Position numbers and translations under genes: made by a program. The notes beneath the pieces are model-generated. The model saw only the letters and a program-made list of their open reading frames with translations, had not been told where the DNA came from and did not search any database. From Flavobacteriales bacterium (lineage in GTDB: Bacteria > Bacteroidota > Bacteroidia > Flavobacteriales_F > PHOS-HE28): DNA of 64,000 nt. This document shows positions 54,785-64,000 of the stretch, piece by piece (within the stretch, counting starts at the first letter, position 1; each line of letters opens with the position of its first letter). The stretch covers positions 3,541,001 to 3,605,000 of the forward strand of contig JAHCIA010000001.1 in assembly GCA_026129465.1 (NCBI GenBank), given 5' to 3'.

Positions 54785-57046
54785 ATGTCCACCAAGACCC
54801 TCAACCCTGACACCGCCCCTGCCGGAGTCGATACCGCCAAGAAACTGGGCCTGCTGCCCGAGGAGTATGACAGGATCCAGGAGATCCTGGGCCGCCAGCC
54901 CAACTTCACCGAGCTGAGTATCTACAGCGCCATGTGGAGCGAGCACTGCTCCTACAAGAACTCCATCAAGCAACTTAAGACCCTTCCGCGGAGCGGCCCC
55001 AAACTGCTGGCCGAGGCCGGTCAGGAGAACGCCGGGCTGGTGGACATCGGCGACGGTTGGGCGTGCGCTTTCAAGATAGAAAGCCACAACCACCCCAGCG
55101 CCATCGAGCCTTACCAAGGCGCGGCCACCGGCGTAGGAGGGATCAACCGGGACATCTTCACCATGGGCGCACGACCCATCGCGCAGCTCAACAGCTTGCG
55201 CTTCGGTGACATCAGCACCGAGGCCCGCAGCCGCTGGCACATGCGTGGCGTCGTGAAAGGCATCGGCGACTACGGCAATGCCTTCGGGGTGCCTGTGCTC
55301 GGTGGCGAGGTCTACTTCGATCCCTGTTACACCACCAACCCGCTGGTGAACGCCATGAGCGTGGGGATCGTGCGCACGGATCGTGTGATCAGCGCCACCA
55401 GCCACGGCCAAGGGAACCCCGTCTTCATCGTGGGCAGCAGCACCGGCAAGGACGGCATCCACGGCGCCAGCTTCGCCAGCAAGGACATCACCGAGACCAG
55501 CATGGACGACCTGCCCGCCGTGCAGGTGGGCGACCCCTTCATGGAGAAGCTGCTGCTGGAAGCATCGCTGGAATTGTCGCTCACCGATGCCATCATCGGC
55601 ATGCAGGACATGGGCGCGGCGGGCATCACCTGCAGCACAAGCGAGATGAGCGCGAAGGGCGAGGCCGGCATGGAAATCCACCTGGACCGTGTGCCCACGC
55701 GGCAGGAGGGCATGCGCGCATGGGAGATCCTGCTGAGCGAAAGTCAGGAGCGCATGTTGGTGGTGGTGAAGAAGGGAAGGGAGGCCGAAGTGAAGGCCAT
55801 ATTCGACAAGTGGGACCTGAACTGCATGGAGATCGGCACCGTCACGGAGGGTGGCCAGGTGCGCTTCTACATGCACGGTGAACTGGTGGCGGATGTGCCC
55901 GCCGATAGCCTTGTGCTCGGCGGCGGTGCACCGGTGTATACGCGCGAAGAGAAGGAACCGGCCTACATCAAGGAGAACAGGAAGTTCAGTACGGATGATG
56001 TGCCGGTGCCGGATGACCTGCGTGCGGTCGCCTACGACCTGCTGGCCAGCCCGAACATCGCCAGCAAACGCTGGGTGTACGAACAGTACGATACCATGGT
56101 GCGCACCAACAACATGAGCACCAATGCCCCCAGCGACGCGGGCCTGGTGTTGCTGAAGGAAGGTGGCGGCACCAAGGGCCTGGCGGTGACCGTGGACTGC
56201 AATGGCCGATATGTGCATGCGGACCCTTACATGGGCGCCATGATCGCGGTGAGCGAAGCCGCGCGCAACATCGCCTGCACGGGTGGCGAGCCTTGTGGCG
56301 TGACCAACTGCCTCAACTTCGGCAACCCTTACGACCCCGAGGTCTACTGGCAGTTCGCACAGGCCATCAAGGGTATGGGCGATGCCTGCCGCGCGTTCGA
56401 AACACCGGTCACCGGCGGCAACGTCAGCTTCTACAACCACACGGTCACCGAGAAGAGGAACATCCCGGTCTTCCCCACGCCCACGATCGGCATGGTGGGG
56501 ATCGTGCCCGATGTGGCCAGACGCATGAGCCTCGACTTCAAGGCCAAAGGCGATCTGATCTTCATGCTGGGCAAGGCCGTGGAGGACATCGCCTGTAGCG
56601 AGTACCTGGTGCGGCATCACAAGATCGACCGCTCGCCTGCGCCGTATTTCGACATCGACGAGGAGAAGCGCCTGCATACCATGCTGCTGATGCTCATCCG
56701 CAAGGGCTTGATCAACGCCGCCCATGACGTGAGCGACGGCGGCCTGTGGACGACACTGGTGGAGATGGGCCTGCCGCGTGGCCTCGGATTCGACATTGTG
56801 ACCGACAGCGAGATCCGTGAGGACGCCTTCCTCTTCGGCGAAGGTCAGGGCCGCGCCGTAGTGGCGGTGGACCACGAGATGGAGAACGACTTCCTGGACC
56901 TGCTACAGGCCAGCCGCGTGCCCTTCGTGCTGTTGGGCCACGTCACCAAGGGCAAGCTGGTGATCGATGATGTGCCCTACGGTTTCATCGAGGATGCACG
57001 CAAGGTCTTCGAGGAGGCCATCCCGAACATCCTGCGCGAACCATAG
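54785..57046 (+). CDS. purL: Phosphoribosylformylglycinamidine synthase subunit PurL
   Basis: ATP-dependent amidation of FGAR to FGAM in purine synthesis. 753 residues, the small-type PurL that works with separate PurQ and PurS (neither in the window). Visible: [41 protein letters not shown] (ATP site), [56 protein letters not shown] and [18 protein letters not shown]. Divergent from the membrane protein gene. With purE and purK elsewhere in the window, the purine genes are dispersed. Confidence 0.97.
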   Translation: MSTKTLNPDTAPAGVDTAKKLGLLPEEYDRIQEILGRQPNFTELSIYSAMWSEHCSYKNSIKQLKTLPRSGPKLLAEAGQENAGLVDIGDGWACAFKIESHNHPSAIEPYQGAATGVGGINRDIFTMGARPIAQLNSLRFGDISTEARSRWHMRGVVKGIGDYGNAFGVPVLGGEVYFDPCYTTNPLVNAMSVGIVRTDRVISATSHGQGNPVFIVGSSTGKDGIHGASFASKDITETSMDDLPAVQVGDPFMEKLLLEASLELSLTDAIIGMQDMGAAGITCSTSEMSAKGEAGMEIHLDRVPTRQEGMRAWEILLSESQERMLVVVKKGREAEVKAIFDKWDLNCMEIGTVTEGGQVRFYMHGELVADVPADSLVLGGGAPVYTREEKEPAYIKENRKFSTDDVPVPDDLRAVAYDLLASPNIASKRWVYEQYDTMVRTNNMSTNAPSDAGLVLLKEGGGTKGLAVTVDCNGRYVHADPYMGAMIAVSEAARNIACTGGEPCGVTNCLNFGNPYDPEVYWQFAQAIKGMGDACRAFETPVTGGNVSFYNHTVTEKRNIPVFPTPTIGMVGIVPDVARRMSLDFKAKGDLIFMLGKAVEDIACSEYLVRHHKIDRSPAPYFDIDEEKRLHTMLLMLIRKGLINAAHDVSDGGLWTTLVEMGLPRGLGFDIVTDSEIREDAFLFGEGQGRAVVAVDHEMENDFLDLLQASRVPFVLLGHVTKGKLVIDDVPYGFIEDARKVFEEAIPNILREP

Positions 57047-57133
57047 TTCAAGGTCGTGGGTTGAAGGTCGGCCCCCACGGGTCCATGCTTGCTGAAGGTT
57101 GAACAACCTCCAACGACCAGCATTCAACTCAAG
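57046..57133. repeat. Intergenic palindrome-like element, TTGAAGGT/CAACCTCCAAC family
   Basis: Between purL and the anti-sigma gene: GTTCAAGGTCGTGGGTTGAA (57046-57065) and GAAGGTTGAACAACCTCCAAC (from 57093), including a GGTTG-AA-CAACC palindrome at 57098-57109. Shares words with the elements at 27735 and 41745. Confidence 0.45.
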
Positions 57134-57208
57134 ATCTGGTTCGACCAAGGCCCCGACCAGGCCACCTTGGGTCCTCCGCCGCAAGTAGGCGGTCCTTCTC
57201 ACCTGCCG

Positions 57209-57601
57209 TCAATGGCGAACGTGGGAAACACGCATCCCGCTGAGGATGCGGTCCAAGGCCACGAAGGCGAAGGTCACCAAAGAGGCGCCGATCATCCATT
57301 TGGGCCAATCGCCTTGTGGCAGCCGCAGATCGGACAGGATCGCCAGAATTCGATCCAGATAAGGGACGCTGACCGTGCTGGCTCCGGTGGGCGACAGGAT
57401 GGCGGCGAGGACCACCACCGCAAGTGTCAGACCCATGCCCAACCACCCCCAGCGCCCGATGAGCGGAGCCGGTTCCAACGGTCGTGCGATGGGTGCCACG
57501 GATACACGGGCCATGATGCGTGCCGCGAGATCCTCCTGCGGGGCATGGTGCCCTGCCAGGTGGAAGAGCTTCCGGAGATCTTTGTCGTCAAGCTCACGCA
57601 T
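57209..57601 (-). CDS. Putative anti-sigma factor (membrane protein)
   Basis: 130 residues. A short cytosolic N-terminus (MRELDDKDLRKLFHLAGHHAPQEDLAARIMARVSV) is followed by two transmembrane helices (GWLGMGLTLAVVVLAAIL; MIGASLVTFAFVALDRIL) with a short loop between. No zinc HxxxCxxC motif. The assignment comes from context: its start overlaps the end of the ECF sigma gene by 8 bp, the usual arrangement for a sigma and its membrane anti-sigma. It could also be an unrelated small membrane protein co-expressed with the sigma. Confidence 0.65.
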   Translation of the reverse strand: MRELDDKDLRKLFHLAGHHAPQEDLAARIMARVSVAPIARPLEPAPLIGRWGWLGMGLTLAVVVLAAILSPTGASTVSVPYLDRILAILSDLRLPQGDWPKWMIGASLVTFAFVALDRILSGMRVSHVRH

Positions 57602-58154
57602 GGTCCAAAAGTAGCTCGCGTGCTTCGGCGCCCAGTTCCTTCTCCAGCACTTCCAGCAGCTTCTTGCGGGCGCGGTGCAGCTTCACTTTCACATTAGACG
57701 CCCCAAGTCCGGTGACGGTTACGATCTCCTCCACGCTCAGCTCTTCCAAGTAGAAGAAGCTGAGGATCGAGGCGTCCTCTGGCACGAGCCGGGCCAGGGC
57801 GTCATCGAGCACCCGCCGCAGTTCGGTCCTGTGGCCTTCGTTCCCGCCATCCGAAGCAGGGTGGTGCGGGAGGTCCTCCAAGGCGCCGGTCTCCTTCCGC
57901 CTCCGTCCGTGGCTGATGGCCGTGCGATAGGCGATACTGTACAGCCAGGTGCTGAACTTCGCGTTGCCTCCGAAGCCGGCCAGATGCTGGTAGGCCTTCA
58001 CGAAGCTGTCCTGAGTGGCCTCCTCGGCATCCTGGTCATTGCGCAGCACTCGGTGGCACACGGTGAACACCATGTGCTGGTATTTCCGCACGAGTTCACC
58101 ATAGGCATGGGCATCCCCTTGCAGGATCCGCGCTATGATGCCGGCGTGTTCCAT
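57594..58154 (-). CDS. ECF (RpoE-type) RNA polymerase sigma factor
   Basis: 186 residues from MEHAGIIARILQGDAHAYG; an ATG 14 codons upstream is possible but adds no domain. Region 2: YGELVRKYQHMVFTVCHRVL, DAEEATQDSFVKAYQHLAGFGGNAKFSTWLYSIAYRTAISHGRRRK (core-binding and -10 recognition). Region 4: LEELSVEEIVTVTGLGASNVKVKLHRARKKL (helix-turn-helix, -35 recognition). An alternative sigma probably controlled by the overlapping downstream membrane protein. The signal is unknown. Divergent from the DUF6249 gene across 194 bp. Confidence 0.94.
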   Translation of the reverse strand: MEHAGIIARILQGDAHAYGELVRKYQHMVFTVCHRVLRNDQDAEEATQDSFVKAYQHLAGFGGNAKFSTWLYSIAYRTAISHGRRRKETGALEDLPHHPASDGGNEGHRTELRRVLDDALARLVPEDASILSFFYLEELSVEEIVTVTGLGASNVKVKLHRARKKLLEVLEKELGAEARELLLDHA

Positions 58155-58348
58155 GTCTATGCTCGCTTCGGCGAAACAGGTTCGCCCTTGGTACAAATTG
58201 AGATCGGGTGTTCACCGGCCGAAAGTCAACTCGGATGCGCGGCTTCACCTCCTGACCACTGGTCGCTTCATGCTGATGGAAGGGGATCGTAACCGTCCCG
58301 GAGCGGTCGGCGTCAGATGGAGCACAACTGACAGCAACAGATCCCTCC

Positions 58349-58693
58349 ATGGAAGCTCTCATTCCCCTCTTCGGCGTCATCATGCCCTTCGCCACGGCCT
58401 TCGGCATCATCTACATCATCTGGTCAACGCGCCACCGGGAGCGTATGAGCATGATCGAGAAAGGCATGGACCCGGAAGCGTCCAAGCCAGCACCCGACCC
58501 GCGCAAGGCCATGCGCAATGGACTCCTCATGATCGGCATCGGCGTGGGTCTGCTCGCCGCCTGGCTCTTCCACCAGCATGCCATGGACCCCGACCGGGAT
58601 TCGCTGCTGCCTTATTTCATGGGACCCGCCATATTCGGCGGGCTGGCCTTGGTGGTGTACTACCTGCGCTTCGGCCCGAAGGATCGGGCATGA
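58349..58693 (+). CDS. DUF6249-type small membrane protein
   Basis: 114 residues with three predicted helices (LFGVIMPFATAFGIIYIIW; MRNGLLMIGIGVGLLAAWLF; MGPAIFGGLALVVYYL). Between the first two is the RERMSMIEKGMDPE segment, which I recognise as typical of the DUF6249 family. Function unknown. It faces the ECF sigma gene across a shared upstream region, so it may belong to that regulon; this is inference. No SD or clear -7 box directly at the start. Confidence 0.75.
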   Translation: MEALIPLFGVIMPFATAFGIIYIIWSTRHRERMSMIEKGMDPEASKPAPDPRKAMRNGLLMIGIGVGLLAAWLFHQHAMDPDRDSLLPYFMGPAIFGGLALVVYYLRFGPKDRA

Positions 58694-58789
58694 GGCATTG
58701 CTTGTTGCACGGTGGGGCTGTGATTCCCGGGATCGGGAAGCGCTGCCCCTCCTTGCTGTGTAAGCCCGGGGCAGGTTTTCTTTGAAGGC

Positions 58790-59533
58790 ATGTTCAAGGG
58801 GCTTTTGCGATGGCTCAGGGTGCTGTGGGCCATTGCCGTTTGGGTTGTTGTCATTTCGGTGAGTTGGGTGCTCCTCCTGGGTGCCTTTGATGCTCCATTG
58901 ACCTGGCTCATGGCCGAGCAGGCCAAGGAGCAGGGGCGGCTTCACCGCATAGTGGTGCCTTTGGGAGCCATGGCACGCAGCCTGCCATTGGCTGTCATCG
59001 CATCAGAGGACCAGCGGTTCATGACGCATGATGGGTTCGCCTGGGAGGCCATTCAAAAAGCACGCGAAGAGCATCTCCGAGGTCGTCGTCTTCGGGGTGC
59101 CAGCACCATCAGCCAACAGACAGCGAAGAATGTCTTCCTCTGGCCCGATCGAAGTTGGCTCCGCAAAGGCATGGAAGTGTGGTTCACCGTGCTGATAGAG
59201 ACATTATGGACCAAGGAGCGGATCTTGGAGGTGTATCTCAACGTGGCAGAACTCGGCAGGGGTGTTTTCGGGGCGGAAGCGGCCGCCCAACATTGTTTCA
59301 ACCGTCCGGCGGCCAAGCTCACAAGGGAGCAATCGGCGCTTATGGCGACCATACTCCCTGCTCCGCGCCGCTACGACTGCCGCAAACCGGGACCCTATTT
59401 GTCCGGGCGTCAGCAATGGGTATTGCGGCAGATGCGCAATGTCGGGGACGTGTTGGACCCTGAAGTCCTCGAACGGCGGCGGGATAAGATTGAGCGTGAG
59501 AAGAAAGCGGTCAGGAAAGGTGGCGCGAAGTGA
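58790..59533 (+). CDS. mtgA: Monofunctional peptidoglycan transglycosylase
   Basis: GT51 glycosyltransferase, 247 residues, polymerising lipid II into glycan strands at the inner membrane. One N-terminal transmembrane helix (VLWAIAVWVVVISVSWVLLL). Conserved motifs in order: ASEDQRFMTHDGFAW (catalytic Glu), RGASTISQQTAKNVFLW, KGMEVWFTVLIETLWTKERILEVYLN, and ELGRGVFGAEAAAQHCF. No penicillin-binding domain follows. TTTCTTTG ends 5 nt before the ATG, a -7-like box in leaderless position. Confidence 0.96.
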   Translation: MFKGLLRWLRVLWAIAVWVVVISVSWVLLLGAFDAPLTWLMAEQAKEQGRLHRIVVPLGAMARSLPLAVIASEDQRFMTHDGFAWEAIQKAREEHLRGRRLRGASTISQQTAKNVFLWPDRSWLRKGMEVWFTVLIETLWTKERILEVYLNVAELGRGVFGAEAAAQHCFNRPAAKLTREQSALMATILPAPRRYDCRKPGPYLSGRQQWVLRQMRNVGDVLDPEVLERRRDKIEREKKAVRKGGAK

Positions 59534-59542
59534 CCAAGGGGT

Positions 59543-60604
59543 TCAACCTTCCTGCACCAGGTGCAGGGTCTGCGTCGGGAAGGCGAAGCTGAGGCCGTTC
59601 TCGTTGAATCGTCGCAATATCTCCAAGGATACCCGTGATTGCGTTTGGAAGATGTCCGAGCCTTTGCGGATGTAACAGATGAAAAGGATGTTGAGTGAGA
59701 AGGCCCCATAGCTGTTGAAGCTCACCAGTCGCTCCTGTTCCAGCACATCCTGCATCCCATCGATCAGGTCGTTCAGCAGTTGGATGGCCATTTCCATCTT
59801 GTCGGGTGGTGTGCCGTAGACCAGTCCAAGCTCATGTCGGATGCGGCGCCATGGTTCGGCTGTCACGTTCTCCAACATGGTGTCCGTGAATTTGAAGTTG
59901 GGCACCACGACCACCGGGCCTTCGAGCGTGCGGATGCGCGTACTGCGTACGCCCACCTCCATCACCGTCCCATCATACTTGTCAATGCGTATGCGGTCGC
60001 CCACCAGGAAGGGTTTGTCGGTCAGCACTGTGATACCACCGAAAATGTTGGCCACGGTATCCTTCGCGGCCATGGCGAGCGCCAATCCGCCGATGCCCAG
60101 GCCTGCGAGCAGGGCGCCCACATTGTACCCCGCATTGTTCAAGGCCACGATGATGCCCAGGGTCCATATCATCAAACGGAGGCCCTTTCGCGCCAAGGGG
60201 ACCAGATGATCGTCCAAGCGGCTGTCACTCCGCTCGGCGTAAGGGACCAGGACCTCGCGGACCAAAGCGTCCACGATCCTCACGAAGAGCCAGGTCATGG
60301 ACAACGTGACACCTGCGTGGTAGGCGCGTTCCATCCAGGCATCGATGCGCTCGGGGAACTCGAGTTGGTGATAGGCCACAAGGAAGCCCACCAAGGTGAA
60401 GATCAGGATCAAAGGCTGTTGCAGGGTGTCCAGCAGAATGTCATCCAGCTTGGTCTCCGTTCGGACCGCCGCTTTTCGCAGCACATTCGCCGAGATCCAG
60501 TAGAGAAGACGGCTCACCATCCACACCCCGAAGGCGATCGCCAAGGCGTAGGCCCATTGCTGGACCGTGTTGTAATAAAAGGTGCGTTCCCAGAAGGGAT
60601 CCAT
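59543..60604 (-). CDS. Small-conductance mechanosensitive channel (MscS family)
   Basis: 353 residues from MDPFWERTFYYNTVQQW. Four N-terminal hydrophobic segments, then the pore-lining TM3 with Gly/Ala packing (NVGALLAGLGIGGLALAMAAKDTVANIFGGI), the beta domain (VGDRIRIDKYDGTVMEVGVRSTRIRTLEGPVVVVPN) and an alpha/beta cytoplasmic vestibule. Opens under membrane tension to release solutes in hypo-osmotic shock. A TAACTTTG box lies at 60668-60675 on the minus strand, 63 nt upstream. Convergent with mtgA, divergent from the SDR gene. Confidence 0.95.
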   Translation of the reverse strand: MDPFWERTFYYNTVQQWAYALAIAFGVWMVSRLLYWISANVLRKAAVRTETKLDDILLDTLQQPLILIFTLVGFLVAYHQLEFPERIDAWMERAYHAGVTLSMTWLFVRIVDALVREVLVPYAERSDSRLDDHLVPLARKGLRLMIWTLGIIVALNNAGYNVGALLAGLGIGGLALAMAAKDTVANIFGGITVLTDKPFLVGDRIRIDKYDGTVMEVGVRSTRIRTLEGPVVVVPNFKFTDTMLENVTAEPWRRIRHELGLVYGTPPDKMEMAIQLLNDLIDGMQDVLEQERLVSFNSYGAFSLNILFICYIRKGSDIFQTQSRVSLEILRRFNENGLSFAFPTQTLHLVQEG

Positions 60605-60667
60605 CGGCTCAAGTACTTTTGGCTGGACCGTCCGCCAGCGGCGGACACAGCGGTCTCTTGGATGGAT

Positions 60668-60675
60668 CAAAGTTA
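60668..60675 (-). promoter_or_regulatory. -7 box TAACTTTG of the MscS gene
   Basis: Exact TAnnTTTG on the minus strand in the SDR/MscS divergent region. Confidence 0.5.
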
Positions 60676-60695
60676 GCCAGTGCGGTCAAGCGATC

Positions 60696-61403
60696 ATGGA
60701 GCGACGCAGGGTGATGGTGACAGGGGCGGGTCGTGGGGTTGGACGTGCGACCGCGAAGGCTTTGGCCGTGGAGCATGGTTGTGAGGTCATTGCCGTCTCG
60801 CGGTCAGCTTCAGCTTTGGAGGACCTTGTCCACTCTTCACGCGGCGGACCAGGGGTCATCCATCCCGTGACCATGGACATCAATGACGATGACGCTGGCG
60901 CGCGCTTATTGGCGCACATGGGTCGGGGGAGACTTCACGGCCTGGTCCACAATGCAGGCGCCATGCTCCGTGTGGAGTGGGGCCTATATGGAAGAAATGA
61001 ACTGGCCGGCCTTTTCCATACGAATCTGGTGGTGCCCATGATCTTGTCGCAGTCTTTGGCCTCATGCATGGCAGGGGATCCTCCGGGCCACATCGTGCAC
61101 ATCGGCAGCATGGGGGGCTTCCAGGACAGCACCAAGTTCCCGGGACTGGCAGCCTACAGCGCCAGCAAGGCCGCACTGGCTTGTTTGGCACAATGTCTTG
61201 CGGAGGAAATGAAGGATCTGCAGGTGAGAAGCAATTGCCTGGCCCTGGGTGCGGTCGACACCGAGATGCTGCAGGAGGCGTTCCCTGGATACAAAGCCCA
61301 TGTATCCTCCACTGCAATGGGCCTCTATGTGGCCGACTTTGTTCTCCATGGACATGGCCTGTACAACGGCAAGGTGCTACCCGTGGCGGTGAGCACACCT
61401 TAG
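60696..61403 (+). CDS. Short-chain dehydrogenase/reductase (SDR)
   Basis: 235 residues from MERRRVMVTGAGRGVGRATA. Classical SDR: TGAGRGVG cofactor loop, MDIND (adenine site), HNAGA, catalytic Ser in GSMGGFQ, and YSASK (Tyr-x3-Lys). The C-terminal SNCLALGAVDTEM motif is the usual NP-region. Cofactor and substrate not readable, although Arg residues directly after the Gly loop favour NADP. Many Bacteroidota relatives are annotated 3-oxoacyl-ACP reductase-like. It lies between MscS and the rRNA operon with no linked pathway genes. Confidence 0.92.
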   Translation: MERRRVMVTGAGRGVGRATAKALAVEHGCEVIAVSRSASALEDLVHSSRGGPGVIHPVTMDINDDDAGARLLAHMGRGRLHGLVHNAGAMLRVEWGLYGRNELAGLFHTNLVVPMILSQSLASCMAGDPPGHIVHIGSMGGFQDSTKFPGLAAYSASKAALACLAQCLAEEMKDLQVRSNCLALGAVDTEMLQEAFPGYKAHVSSTAMGLYVADFVLHGHGLYNGKVLPVAVSTP

Positions 61404-61433
61404 CAGGTCCCAAGGAATATTTTTCCGATAGTG

Positions 61434-61463
61434 TTGTGGAATGTGAAGACGTTGTTACCTTCG
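61434..61463 (+). promoter_or_regulatory. rRNA operon promoter P1
   Basis: TTG (61434-61436), 19-nt spacer, TACCTTCG (61456-61463): the Bacteroidota -33/-7 arrangement, ~310 nt before the 16S gene. Confidence 0.5.
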
Positions 61464-61557
61464 CGGCCGCTTTCGGCGAAACGTTCTTTTCCACACCGAG
61501 GCTATGGGGTGGTGGGCTTGATGGAGAGGGGGTGTGGATAAATCTGGTCCACGACCT

Positions 61558-61588
61558 TTGGAGATGATAAGGAGGACCACTACCTTTG
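61558..61588 (+). promoter_or_regulatory. rRNA operon promoter P2
   Basis: TTG (61558-61560), 20-nt spacer, exact TACCTTTG (61581-61588), ~190 nt before the 16S gene. Confidence 0.6.
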
Positions 61589-61674
61589 CCGACCCGTTCG
61601 CCCGGTATGATTGACCGGTGCGGAAGGGAATTGACTCGATACTTCGGACAACAGGCTGATGCCCAAGTCCTTAT

Positions 61675-61691
61675 GGTTCTTTGACATATTG
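61675..61691 (+). promoter_or_regulatory. boxA-like leader element before 16S
   Basis: GGTTCTTTGACATATTG. A close copy (CGTTCTTTGACGTGTTG) precedes the 23S gene at 63615, as expected for rRNA antitermination/processing boxes. Confidence 0.5.
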
Positions 61692-61775
61692 TCCATTCTG
61701 AGAACAGCAGGTGTCCTGGTGGTCGAAAGATCAACATGAGAGACCTCGTCAACGAACCAGATCGAACCAACATTT

Positions 61776-63300
<1,525 letters not shown>

Positions 63301-63406
63301 TAGAGTAAGTTGGATCAGGTCTCTGTTTCCCGCACGGACGTGCGGGATCCGGCACCGCTGTCTCAGATGGATGATATTTTGAACGGTACACCGTTACCTT
63401 CTCCAT

Positions 63407-63483
63407 AGTCCTGTAGCTCAGCTGGTTAGAGCGCTACACTGATAATGTAGAGGTCCGCAGTTCAAATCTGCGCAGGACTACCA
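63407..63483 (+). tRNA. tRNA-Ile (GAU)
   Basis: Cloverleaf with acceptor AGTCCTG/CAGGACT, anticodon stem CTACA/TGTAG and loop CTGATAA (anticodon GAT), T-arm CGCAG-TTCAAAT-CTGCG. CCA is encoded (63481-63483). Located in the 16S-23S spacer. Confidence 0.96.
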
Positions 63484-63496
63484 TGGGATAGGGAAC

Positions 63497-63570
63497 GGGG
63501 AATTAGCTCAGCTGGCTAGAGCGCCTGCTTTGCAAGCAGGAGGTCATCGGTTCGACTCCGATATTCTCCA
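63497..63570 (+). tRNA. tRNA-Ala (UGC)
   Basis: Acceptor GGGGAAT/ATTCTCC (one G-U), anticodon stem CCTGC/GCAGG with loop TTTGCAA (anticodon TGC), T-arm ATCGG-TTCGACT-CCGAT. The 3' CCA is not encoded (CTG follows the discriminator A). Standard Ile-Ala spacer order. Confidence 0.96.
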
Positions 63571-63614
63571 CTGTACCCCGGTATCGATACACCGGGGTGG
63601 CCCACCCAGGGCAC

Positions 63615-63631
63615 CGTTCTTTGACGTGTTG
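63615..63631 (+). promoter_or_regulatory. boxA-like element before 23S
   Basis: CGTTCTTTGACGTGTTG, matching the leader element at 61675-61691. Confidence 0.5.
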
Positions 63632-63693
63632 TTGGACAGACCAAAACAGACCGAGTGATCGGTCCACCGAGCAATCAAGATCTCGAACGATCG

Positions 63694-64000
63694 AGAAGTT
63701 ACTAAGGGCGTACGGTGGATGCCTTGGCTCTCAGAGGCGATGAAGGACGCGATAGGCTGCGATAAGCCACGGGGAGGTGCATAATGACCTGTGATCCGTG
63801 GATCTCCGAATGGGGCAACCCGGTGCCGTGAAGCGGCATCATCCGAAAGGATGCTAACCCAGGGAACTGAAACATCTAAGTACCTGGAGGAAAAGAAAAC
63901 AAGTAGTGATCCCCCCAGTAGTGGCGAGCGAAAAGGGGACAGCCCAAACCGGCGCCGTTTCGGCGGAGCCGGGGTTGTAGGACCACATCGTGGACTCCAA
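63694..64000 (+). rRNA. rrl: 23S ribosomal RNA, 5' part (runs off window)
   Basis: Begins near AGAAGTTACTAAGGGCGTAC. GGTGGATGCCTTGGCTCTCA and GAGGCGATGAAGGACGCGAT are conserved 23S 5' segments. The start is approximate; the remainder lies beyond the right edge. Confidence 0.95.

Overview
The window looks like a chromosomal segment from a GC-rich, uncultured-type member of the Bacteroidota, most likely Flavobacteriales. The reasons are: at least nine secreted proteins with type IX secretion system (T9SS) C-terminal sorting domains; a region-1.1-less housekeeping sigma factor starting [11 protein letters not shown]46 dipeptidyl-peptidase; SusC-style carboxypeptidase-regulatory-like/TonB receptors; Bacteroidota-type -7 promoter boxes (TAnnTTTG and a TTCG variant); and a 16S rRNA gene of Bacteroidota type.

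Layout. 0-9.5 kb: three giant modular T9SS proteins built from near-identical internal repeats (a 5'-cut Cys-rich repeat protein, a gingipain-like protein with 13 Cys-rich repeats, and a convergent type-B cargo with 12 Ig-like repeats). 9.5-16 kb: pfkA, a TonB receptor, an L,D-transpeptidase lipoprotein, purK-purE and a beta-barrel protein. 16.1-22.2 kb: an M43 metalloprotease and a beta-helix surface protein that meet head to head with both N-termini missing. 22.2-28.9 kb: a core block on the minus strand (rpe, rpoD/sigA, pnp, rpsO, accD, class I aldolase). 29-35 kb: an accessory surface island with two copies of a two-gene unit (a 'NLVPNP' secreted protein followed by a tail-fibre-like/S74 protein), separated by an 8-bp minisatellite. 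One copy is truncated and the other is split by an in-frame TAG. 35-46 kb: S46 peptidase, DUF6438 lipoprotein, yidC, pyrG, TonB receptor, holA and AMP nucleosidase, all on the minus strand. 46-61.4 kb: HsdR-N-like protein, S8 subtilase T9SS cargo, DUF202, aspartoacylase-like, Crp/Fnr regulator, DinB, amidohydrolase, polytopic membrane protein, purL, ECF sigma/anti-sigma pair, DUF6249, mtgA, MscS and SDR. 61.4-64 kb: an rRNA operon (tandem promoters, 16S, tRNA-Ile, tRNA-Ala, start of 23S).

Expression signals. Most genes lack a Shine-Dalgarno (SD) sequence and many carry a -7 box only 4-6 nt before the start codon, which implies leaderless mRNAs. The 16S 3' end carries a changed anti-SD (AUCUCCU instead of ACCUCCU). 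One surface-island gene has an SD that pairs perfectly with the changed version. No CRISPR array, insertion sequence, prophage or canonical defence operon was seen.
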